Source of the DNA: Bacteroidetes bacterium RIFCSPLOWO2_12_FULL_37_12 | GTDB taxonomy: Bacteria > Bacteroidota > Bacteroidia > 2-12-FULL-37-12 | Direction: 5' to 3' | Assembly: GCA_001769655.1 (NCBI GenBank) | Contig: MEPC01000019.1 | Coordinates: forward strand, 1-64,000 | Length of the DNA stretch: 64,000 nt | Shown here: positions 53,760 through 61,521 of the stretch, one piece after another | Numbering within the stretch: position 1 is the first letter of the stretch | Layout: each line of letters opens with the position of its first letter | Made by a program: the position numbers and the translations under genes | Notes under the pieces: model-generated | Seen by the model: the letters and a program-made list of their open reading frames with translations, nothing else | Databases searched by the model: none | What the model was told of the DNA's origin: nothing

Positions 53760-55436
53760 ATGTTAATCCGCATAACTCTTTTATTCATTTTTATATGCCA
53801 TCCTGTATTTTTTTTGGATGCTCAAACCAAAGATGGTTCACTGACACAACAAATCAATTCACTTCGCAATGAATCACCGTCTTTTACCCGCGATACAAAC
53901 CTTATTAATTCCTTAAATACCTTAGGTTGGAGAATAATGTATGACAACCCCGACACAGCCATCCTCCTCGGAAAAGAGACAGTGTCACTTTCCAAGAAAT
54001 GCCAATGGAAAAGAGGAAGCGCAAATTCCCTTGGTAACCTGGGTTATTTTTATTACATAAAAGGCGACTATGCCGATGCACTTTCGCATTATTTCTCAGC
54101 ATTAAAAATAGATCAGGAATTGGAAAAATCTTCAAATGCAGTCGTAGCAACTTCAGGTAAGAGGGGGCTGGCTATCCGCTTGGGTAACATTGCTATCGTT
54201 TACTCCAGCCAATCTGATTATCCTAAAGCACTAAACTACTATTTCAGGTCATTGAAAATAAGGGAAGAATTAGGTGCAAAAAATCTGATTGCCAGTTGCC
54301 TTGGCAATATTGGCAACATTTATTATTTTCAAGGTAATTTTCAAAAAGCACTCCATTATTTTGTCAGAGCACTGAAGCTTTCCAAAGAACTTGAAAACAA
54401 AAGCTTGACCGAAAACTGGTTGAATAATATTGGAAATGTTTATTTGTATCAGGCGGAAGACATTAAGTCATTCCCTGAAAAAAGTGATTCATTGTTGAAT
54501 AAAGCCCAGCAGTATTATTTGCAGGCATTAATACTTGCAGAAGAACTTGCCAATAAGAGCGCCATTGCAACCGTTCTGAGTAACCTGGGCAATGTCAGTT
54601 CCGAAAGAGCCGCTTTACCTTTTATGATTCCAGAAAAAATGAAACTAAATTATGAACACAGAAAAGATTCTCTGCGGAACAGGGCGATAGAATATTATTT
54701 CAAGGCATTAAAGATGAATGAAGAACTGGGAGATAAAAATGGAATTGCCAATATCCTCGGCAACATCGGGTCTCTTTATAATACAGCTGGTAAATTTAAA
54801 TCTGCAGAAATATATCTTAACAAAGCAATTACTCTTTGTGATAGCATTAATGCATTGGATTATTCCAAGCAATTTGAACAAATACTCAGCCAACTATACG
54901 ATACGCTTGCCCATTTGAAAGAGCGTGGAAAAAAACTTTCGGGATTTGAAACCTCTACAGAATTTTGGAAACTTGCATACATACATTACAAAAATTACAG
55001 TGCCGCCAAGGACTCCATATACAACGAAGATAAAGCAAAAGACATAGGACGAATTGAGCAGAAACATGAATATGAAATGGATGAAATGAAGCGTCTTCAG
55101 GAAGAAAATGAAAGGAAACGACAGTTGACGCTCGCTGTCAGCAGGCGAAACACCCTGGAATATTCTGCAATATTTCTTGGAATTTTTATTCTCTTTATTA
55201 TTGTATTTTTCATTGCCCGGTTTAATTTACCACCCTGGGCAGTGGAATTATCGGTATTTATTCCATTTTTGATATTATTTGAATTTGCGTTAGTTTTATT
55301 AGACCCTTACATCGTTCAAATTACAAAAGATGAACCGGTATGGAAATTAATTGCTAATGCAATTCTGGCGGCAATCATTTTTCCCCTACATGGGTTTTTT
55401 GAAAAGTTGCTAAAGAAACGTATCGGTAAAATGTGA
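53760..55436 (+). CDS. TPR protein with C-terminal three-helix membrane domain, paralogue
   Basis: 558 residues, ATG 53760. Signal peptide or anchor (LFIFICHPVFFLDAQ), seven or so tetratricopeptide repeats at about 35-370 (GNLGYFYYIKGDYADALSHY, GNIGNIYYFQGNFQKALHYF), a coiled-coil (DKAKDIGRIEQKHEYEMDEM) and three membrane helices (about 460-545). The end aligns with that of 45411-46922 (EYSAIFLGIFILFIIVFFIA versus QYSAIVLGLLCLFILVFVIG). Again no kinase or DNA-binding output. It lies between the MORN-like gene and the type B cargo gene, on the same strand with small gaps. Confidence 0.87.
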   Translation: MLIRITLLFIFICHPVFFLDAQTKDGSLTQQINSLRNESPSFTRDTNLINSLNTLGWRIMYDNPDTAILLGKETVSLSKKCQWKRGSANSLGNLGYFYYIKGDYADALSHYFSALKIDQELEKSSNAVVATSGKRGLAIRLGNIAIVYSSQSDYPKALNYYFRSLKIREELGAKNLIASCLGNIGNIYYFQGNFQKALHYFVRALKLSKELENKSLTENWLNNIGNVYLYQAEDIKSFPEKSDSLLNKAQQYYLQALILAEELANKSAIATVLSNLGNVSSERAALPFMIPEKMKLNYEHRKDSLRNRAIEYYFKALKMNEELGDKNGIANILGNIGSLYNTAGKFKSAEIYLNKAITLCDSINALDYSKQFEQILSQLYDTLAHLKERGKKLSGFETSTEFWKLAYIHYKNYSAAKDSIYNEDKAKDIGRIEQKHEYEMDEMKRLQEENERKRQLTLAVSRRNTLEYSAIFLGIFILFIIVFFIARFNLPPWAVELSVFIPFLILFEFALVLLDPYIVQITKDEPVWKLIANAILAAIIFPLHGFFEKLLKKRIGKM

Positions 55437-55468
55437 AATGGATTTTGTATTTTTACACTAATCAAATC

Positions 55469-58400
55469 ATGCGTATATCAGTGTTATTGTTTTTTTCATT
55501 CTTGTTTTTTTTCACAGGAATACCCTTTTCCGGTTTTACAAATAATCCTGTTCCTCAATTCCCTTTATCTCCCACCCGTCAGCCAACTTCCCTCCGTTTT
55601 ATTGAAAACAAAAACCAATGGAACAAAAAAATTTATTTTAAACTTGAACTCCCAGGTGGCACTGCGTTTTTTGAAAGAAATGGCGTGCGCTATGTTTTTT
55701 ATGACCAACAAAAACATGAACAGATTCATGACCTTATGCATTCTGCAAAATCACAGACACAGCCCTCCGATTTCATGTTACCCAAACACTCCTATTTTGT
55801 AAAATTTGTCGGTGCTTTAGAAAATATTAAACCCAAAGGATACGATGCCTGTTCTGAATTCAGTAATTATTTTATTGGAAATGATTCTTCGCACTGGGCT
55901 AGTGATGTAAAAAGTTACGGTAAGATAATTTATCACGAGTTGTATCCGGGTATTGATTTGATTTTTACAGAAAAGGATAATACACTGAAGTATGAATTTA
56001 TTGTAAAATCGGGCGGCAATCCCGGTAATATTAAGTTTCTTTACAATTTTCCCGGTAAAATTTATCTTGAAAATAATGAGTTGAAAATTATAACCAGTGT
56101 AAATGAAGTGACAGAAAAAAAACCTTTCGCCTACACATTGTCAGGTGAAAAAATCACTTCCATTGCTTGCAATTATTTTTTAAATGACTCACTGCTTTCA
56201 TTTAAATTTCCCGGAGGATTTAATAGTACAGAAACATTGGTGATTGATCCGGTGATTGTTTTTTCCACTTACAGCGGTTCAACAGCAGATAATTGGGGAT
56301 ATACAGCCACGTATGATAACAACGGAAGTTTATACGCGGGAGGAATTGCATTTGCACAAGGGTATGATGTCACTCTTGGCGCATTTCAGACAACATTCGG
56401 AGGCGGCGGATGCGATATCAGCATCACAAAATTTACACCGGATGGAAAAAATCTTGTTTATTCCACCTATCTCGGCGGTAGTGACACTGATCAGCCCCAT
56501 AGCATGTTTGTGACTTCTAGCGGGGAATTAACTCTTTTTGGAACAACCGGCTCCAATAATTTTCCAGTGTCACCCAGCGCTTTTCAGGGAGTATTTAATG
56601 GCGGCTTTAACACCAGTACTTCCAGCTCATTGGTTTTTTCCTCCGGCTCCGATTTGTTTGTTACAAAATTTTCTACAGATGGAAAATCATTGGTTGGTTC
56701 CACTTATTTTGGCGGCTCGCATAATGATGGCTTGAATATATCCGGTTCTTTAGAATATAACTACGGGGATAATGCCCGTGGAGAAATTATTGCCGATAAT
56801 CTTGGAAACAGCTACATTGCAACTTGCACCTATTCTTCAAACATACCTGGCACCGCAGGTACTTTTCAGCCTGCTAAAAATGGAAATAACCTGGATGCGT
56901 TGGTTTTTTGTCTGAATCAAAATTTAAGTTCCTTGGTTTATTGTTCCTATCTCGGTGGTGGCGCTGATGATGCCGCGTATGGATTGCGATTAGACACATT
57001 AGGAAATTTATTTGTGAGCGGCGGTACAAACAGTTCTTCTTTTCCCGGTGTCACCGGCGGATTAAATGGTTCTTACCTCGGAGGTCAAGCAGACGGATTC
57101 ATTTCTAAAATAAATCCTGATTTTACTTCTTTAATCCAATCAACCTATCTGGGCACTGCTGTTTACGATCAGTCATTTTTTGTGGATTTGGATGAAGATG
57201 GGTTTGTTTATACTTTTGGTCAAACTGTGGGAAGTTACCCTGTATCAAGCGGCGTTTATTCAAATACCAATGGAAGGCATTTTGTTCATAAAATTTCTGC
57301 AGATTTGAAAAACACAATTTTCTCAACCGTGTTTGGTTCTGGTGGCTCAGAAATAAATATAAGCCCATCGGCTTTTATGGTTGACCAATGCAAAAATATT
57401 TATTTATCAGGTTGGGGTGGGAATGTTAATACTCGTGGCACTACCACCGGAATGTCGGTTACCGGTAATGCATTTCAGAGTACAACCGATGGCAGTGATT
57501 TTTATTTTATGGTTTTATCTGAAAATGCAGAAAATTTATATTATGCCACTTATTTTGGCGGTCCTTCACCCAGAGGAGAACACGTTGACGGAGGAACCAG
57601 CCGCTTTGACCCAAAAGGATTGATATACCAGGCAGTGTGTGCGGGTTGTGGCAACACCGATTTATTTCCGACTACTCCGGGGGTATGGTCTAATACCAAT
57701 GAAAGTAACAATTGTAATCTTGGGGCGATAAAATTTGATTTATATTATTTGTCGGCAAATATTATCATTTCTCCCTTGCCTACAGGATGCGCTCCATTCA
57801 ACGTACAACTTTCCAACAATGCTCCTCAGGGACTCATCTATAAATGGGATTTGGGTGATAATACAAGCGATTCTACATTTAGTGTCACTCACACATACAC
57901 TAAGGATGGGAATTATGAAATCGTGCTGGTAGTCACTGACACTGCCGCCTGTTCATTTTCAGACACCGCAACAGCCAACATTCAGGTTTATAAAACCCCT
58001 GTTCCCAATGCAGGTAAAGATACTGCTATTTGTCAGGGTGACACTGTACTCCTGAACGGAAGTGCAACTGATGCCACTAAATATCAATGGTCACCAAATA
58101 ATTTCATCTCAGACAATACACTCCCTGTTACCAATGCATATCCTTCCAATACCACTAACTATATATTGTGGGCTTACAATAATAATTGTTCTGCCAGTGA
58201 CACTGTTTTGTTATCTGTTTTACCGGATGTAACTCTGCTCATAAATAATGACACTACTATTTGTAAGGGCACAGTGCTGAAACTTTCTGCATCGGGTGCC
58301 AGTAATTATTTATGGAAACCCGGAAAAATTTTCAACGATTCCACTCTCGCAAACCCTGAATGGACAGCAGATACCAGCCGGTTCATTATTGTTTCGGCTA

Positions 58401-60379
58401 CGTCGCCTGGAAGCTGTACGAGAACAGATACGATAAAAATCAATGTAAATCCTGTTCCCAATCTCACTATCCCAAAAGATACCGCTATTTGCAATGCAGA
58501 TACAATACAACTTTCTGTTCAAACCAATGGAGTGATTAGTTGGTCGCCTGGAAAGTTTCTGAGCGACTCCACGATTCCCAATCCTGTTGTTTTTCCGGAT
58601 ACAAACATCAGCTATATATTAAAATCAATTAATGATTCCGGTTGCAGTACAACAGGTACGTTGAATATTTCTGTAATGGCAAATCCCGATGTTTTCACCG
58701 GATTTGATCAATGGATATGCAGTATAGACAGTGTAAAATTAGTGGCACAGGGCGCTGAAAAATATAACTGGTTACCTGCAACAGGATTAAGTAAAACAAA
58801 TGTGAATAATCCTTCCGCCTTGCCCGCGAAGAGTACATTGTACTTAGTCACAGGCATCAACAACAATGGGTGTAGTGACACTGATTCGGTGTGGGTGTTT
58901 ATTGATTCCATAATTCCTGTGGATGCCGGCACCGATAAAACTGTTTGTTCCGGCTTTAGTACTATTATCGGAGGAAACCCTACTGCCCCCGATGGTGTCA
59001 CTATACTCTGGAATCCGGATAGTACACTTTCTATTAAAAATATTCAAAATCCTGTGGCATCGCCAAAAACAGCAACGAAATATGTGGTAACAGTCAGTTC
59101 TAATAAATGCTCCGTAAAGGATTCGATGAGTGTCACTATCAACGCTGGACCGGTCGCAAGTTTTACTTCTTCGCCGGTTTGCTTGCTTGATACCATGCAA
59201 TTATCAGAAAACAGCACCATCTCCTCAGGAACGATTGTTCAGCGAAAATGGTTTTTTGGAGATGGGGATAGTTCTCTTACTCAAAACCCAACTCATATTT
59301 TTAAAAAAGGGGAGAGTGACACAATTATGTTAGTAGTTGTCTCAGATAAATCCTGCACGGATACCATAAAAAACAAAATTGAATTATTTCCCCTGCCTGA
59401 CCTAACCGGTTCTGTACAGGAAAATATTACTTGTTTTGGAAATTGCAATGGGAAAATTACGGTAATTCCCATCAACGGGAAATCTCCTTATTCATACTCA
59501 TGGCAAGGCGGACAAAGTGTTAGTCAATTAACAGGGTTATGCCCGGGGTTGCAAAGTATCGTAGTAACTGATGACAATCAATGCCGGTCACTCATGAATT
59601 TTAATATCACCGAGCCATCATTACTTGAAGTAACAAACCAACGTTCCGATGCTGTTTGTCTCGGCGATTGCAATGGAATTATAGAATTATCTGTTACAGG
59701 CGGAACTACTCCCTATAGTTATTCATGGAGTGACACTAATCTTTCTCCCGATTCACTGCAAATCTCACTTTGTCCGGGAGTTTATTTTTTTACTGTCACT
59801 GATGCAAACGGGTGTAATAAAAATGGGTTGGATTCCATTAAGAACAAGAAAACACTTCCGGTAGCAGAAATAAAGACAGACAGAGATTCTATATTTCAGA
59901 CCGAATCCATTAAACTTCAAGCCACACTTCGCCCGGGATACAGTTATCATTGGGAACCTTCTGAATGGATTAACGATGCAAACAGTCCTTATGCAAGTGC
60001 CACTCCTCCTAAATCATCCATCATCCGGTTGACAGTAACTGATGAAGCCGGTTGTTTAAATTTTGATTCATTATTTATTTATGTTAAAGAAGTAATCTGC
60101 GCGGAGCCGTATATTTATATCCCGAATGCTTTTAGTCCGAACAACGATAATAAGAATGACATTTTATATGTACGGGGTAATACCATAAATGAGTTGTATT
60201 TTGCTGTCTTTGACCGTTGGGGAACTAAAGTTTTTGACACCACGGATAAATTAAATGGATGGGATGGGAAGATAAATGGTTCAACAGCAACCTCGGGGGT
60301 TTATGTTTATTATATGCGGGCGGGTTGTGTGAATGGGGAGAAGTTTACAAAGAAGGGGAATGTGACACTGTTGAGATGA
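55469..60379 (+). CDS. T9SS type B sorting-domain protein with DUF7948, SBBP, Ig, PKD and SprB domains
   Basis: I choose ATG 55469 (MRISVLLFFSFLFFFTGIPF, a signal peptide) over the GTG at 55433, which overlaps the preceding stop. 1636 residues. DUF7948-like N-terminus at about 45-270 (RFIENKNQWNKKIYFKLELP, IIYHELYPGIDLIF). SBBP-like propeller at about 270-760 (YSTYLGGSDTDQPHSMFV). PKD at about 775-850. Five Ig-like domains to about 1240 (AGKDTAICQGDTVLLNGSA type). A second PKD, two SprB repeats (about 1315-1460), then the gliding-motility-associated C-terminal domain (YIPNAFSPNNDNKNDILYV ... GWDGKINGSTATSGVYVYYM), a type B T9SS signal. The next gene, 16 bases on, is PorP/SprF, as usual for type B cargo. 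Surface protein. Confidence 0.92.
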   Translation: MRISVLLFFSFLFFFTGIPFSGFTNNPVPQFPLSPTRQPTSLRFIENKNQWNKKIYFKLELPGGTAFFERNGVRYVFYDQQKHEQIHDLMHSAKSQTQPSDFMLPKHSYFVKFVGALENIKPKGYDACSEFSNYFIGNDSSHWASDVKSYGKIIYHELYPGIDLIFTEKDNTLKYEFIVKSGGNPGNIKFLYNFPGKIYLENNELKIITSVNEVTEKKPFAYTLSGEKITSIACNYFLNDSLLSFKFPGGFNSTETLVIDPVIVFSTYSGSTADNWGYTATYDNNGSLYAGGIAFAQGYDVTLGAFQTTFGGGGCDISITKFTPDGKNLVYSTYLGGSDTDQPHSMFVTSSGELTLFGTTGSNNFPVSPSAFQGVFNGGFNTSTSSSLVFSSGSDLFVTKFSTDGKSLVGSTYFGGSHNDGLNISGSLEYNYGDNARGEIIADNLGNSYIATCTYSSNIPGTAGTFQPAKNGNNLDALVFCLNQNLSSLVYCSYLGGGADDAAYGLRLDTLGNLFVSGGTNSSSFPGVTGGLNGSYLGGQADGFISKINPDFTSLIQSTYLGTAVYDQSFFVDLDEDGFVYTFGQTVGSYPVSSGVYSNTNGRHFVHKISADLKNTIFSTVFGSGGSEINISPSAFMVDQCKNIYLSGWGGNVNTRGTTTGMSVTGNAFQSTTDGSDFYFMVLSENAENLYYATYFGGPSPRGEHVDGGTSRFDPKGLIYQAVCAGCGNTDLFPTTPGVWSNTNESNNCNLGAIKFDLYYLSANIIISPLPTGCAPFNVQLSNNAPQGLIYKWDLGDNTSDSTFSVTHTYTKDGNYEIVLVVTDTAACSFSDTATANIQVYKTPVPNAGKDTAICQGDTVLLNGSATDATKYQWSPNNFISDNTLPVTNAYPSNTTNYILWAYNNNCSASDTVLLSVLPDVTLLINNDTTICKGTVLKLSASGASNYLWKPGKIFNDSTLANPEWTADTSRFIIVSATSPGSCTRTDTIKINVNPVPNLTIPKDTAICNADTIQLSVQTNGVISWSPGKFLSDSTIPNPVVFPDTNISYILKSINDSGCSTTGTLNISVMANPDVFTGFDQWICSIDSVKLVAQGAEKYNWLPATGLSKTNVNNPSALPAKSTLYLVTGINNNGCSDTDSVWVFIDSIIPVDAGTDKTVCSGFSTIIGGNPTAPDGVTILWNPDSTLSIKNIQNPVASPKTATKYVVTVSSNKCSVKDSMSVTINAGPVASFTSSPVCLLDTMQLSENSTISSGTIVQRKWFFGDGDSSLTQNPTHIFKKGESDTIMLVVVSDKSCTDTIKNKIELFPLPDLTGSVQENITCFGNCNGKITVIPINGKSPYSYSWQGGQSVSQLTGLCPGLQSIVVTDDNQCRSLMNFNITEPSLLEVTNQRSDAVCLGDCNGIIELSVTGGTTPYSYSWSDTNLSPDSLQISLCPGVYFFTVTDANGCNKNGLDSIKNKKTLPVAEIKTDRDSIFQTESIKLQATLRPGYSYHWEPSEWINDANSPYASATPPKSSIIRLTVTDEAGCLNFDSLFIYVKEVICAEPYIYIPNAFSPNNDNKNDILYVRGNTINELYFAVFDRWGTKVFDTTDKLNGWDGKINGSTATSGVYVYYMRAGCVNGEKFTKKGNVTLLR

Positions 60380-60395
60380 ATAACAGGAATACACA

Positions 60396-61418
60396 ATGTA
60401 TTATATCAAATATATATTTCTTCCATTTCTTATTTTCGCAGGATTAGTTGAATTCCGGACGTATTCACAGGACATGCATTTTTCCCAATCCGGGAATGTG
60501 CCACTGTTTATAAACCCGGCTACTGCGGGTGTCATGGATGGTGATTACCGATTAAATGTGGCAAATCGTTCTCAGTGGGCTTCCATTACCGTACCCTACA
60601 CAACCTATCTTGCCGGATTTGATTTAAAAGTTCCAGCAAAGAGAAAAAAACCGTATTATATTGGAACGGGAATTATCGGATATGCTGATAAAGCCGGTGA
60701 TGGAAATTTTGGAATCAGTGGCATTCAACTGGCACTCAATTACACAAGAACTATCAACCAATTCGGAAATTCCGAAGTTTCCATTGCGTTTATGACTGGA
60801 GTGAATCAGATGGGATTTGATGCCACTAAATTTTATTTTGACAGACAATTTTCCGGAGACCAGTATGTGCCTGAATCCTTTTCGGGTGAAACATTCAATT
60901 CCACTATAAAAAATGGTTTTGACCGTTCATTGGGTTTACGGTGGAAAATGAAGACCGGAAAAAAATCTCACATCGAAACGGGACTTTGCTGGTATCACAT
61001 TTTTTTATCGCCTTCTGGTTTTTATACATTGAAACCCTGGAGCAATCCTTCACGATTTTCATTTTACATTGCTCCTGAGATAAACATTTCAGACAAAACA
61101 AATCTTTTTACGGGAATCTATTTTCAATCGCAATCAAATCACAGGGAAATTTTAGCAGGCGCTGATATTAACGCACAAATTGGTTCTTCCACCTTTCATT
61201 TTATTTCCGGCGTTTGGGTGAGAATCAAAGATGCCATTATTCTGGATTGCGGCATTCAATATAAAAAATTAAAAGTTACCTTCAGCTACGACATTAATTT
61301 TTCAGACCTAAACACGGTAAGCAATTATCAGGGAGGACCGGAAATTACCTTGATTTACATCTTCCGAAAACCACACGCGGCGGCAGTGCCACAGACAACT
61401 TGTCCAGTGTATTATTAG
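60396..61418 (+). CDS. PorP/SprF-family T9SS-associated outer-membrane protein
   Basis: 340 residues, ATG 60396, signal peptide ending FRTYSQ. N-terminal signature DMHFSQSGNVPLFINPATAG, then NVANRSQWASITVPYTTYLA, barrel strands throughout, and FSYDINFSDLNTVSNYQGGPE near the end. These are the PorP/SprF blocks. Family members are needed to export or hold type B T9SS cargo (SprF for SprB). Sixteen bases after the type B gene and followed by a terminator, so the pair most likely forms the end of one operon. Confidence 0.93.
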   Translation: MYYIKYIFLPFLIFAGLVEFRTYSQDMHFSQSGNVPLFINPATAGVMDGDYRLNVANRSQWASITVPYTTYLAGFDLKVPAKRKKPYYIGTGIIGYADKAGDGNFGISGIQLALNYTRTINQFGNSEVSIAFMTGVNQMGFDATKFYFDRQFSGDQYVPESFSGETFNSTIKNGFDRSLGLRWKMKTGKKSHIETGLCWYHIFLSPSGFYTLKPWSNPSRFSFYIAPEINISDKTNLFTGIYFQSQSNHREILAGADINAQIGSSTFHFISGVWVRIKDAIILDCGIQYKKLKVTFSYDINFSDLNTVSNYQGGPEITLIYIFRKPHAAAVPQTTCPVYY

Positions 61419-61435
61419 GGAAGTAAACAAAAGCA

Positions 61436-61472
61436 AAAACCCCCTCCGATTTATCACCGAAGGGGGTTTTTT
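61436..61472. terminator. Strong bidirectional terminator
   Basis: AAAAACCCCCTCCG, a loop, then CCGAAGGGGGTTTTTT. GC-rich stem with an A run before and a T run after. It serves the plus-strand PorP/SprF gene and the minus-strand MopE-like gene, which converge here. Confidence 0.9.
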
Positions 61473-61481
61473 GCAATACCA

Positions 61482-61505
61482 TGTCAGGGTTTTAAATCCT
61501 GACAG
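61482..61505. repeat. Small palindrome TGTCAGG..CCTGACA
   Basis: Arms of 7 perfect bases, extending to about 12 with one G-T pair, around TTTTAAAT. This is the widespread intergenic palindrome type of Bacteroidota. It sits between the terminator and the stop of the MopE-like gene. Confidence 0.65.
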
Positions 61506-61521
61506 GATAAATAATATTCAA

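Noticed and set aside
55433-55468. GTG start of the type B cargo gene
   Set aside because: It overlaps the previous stop and places 12 residues before a complete signal peptide starting at ATG 55469.
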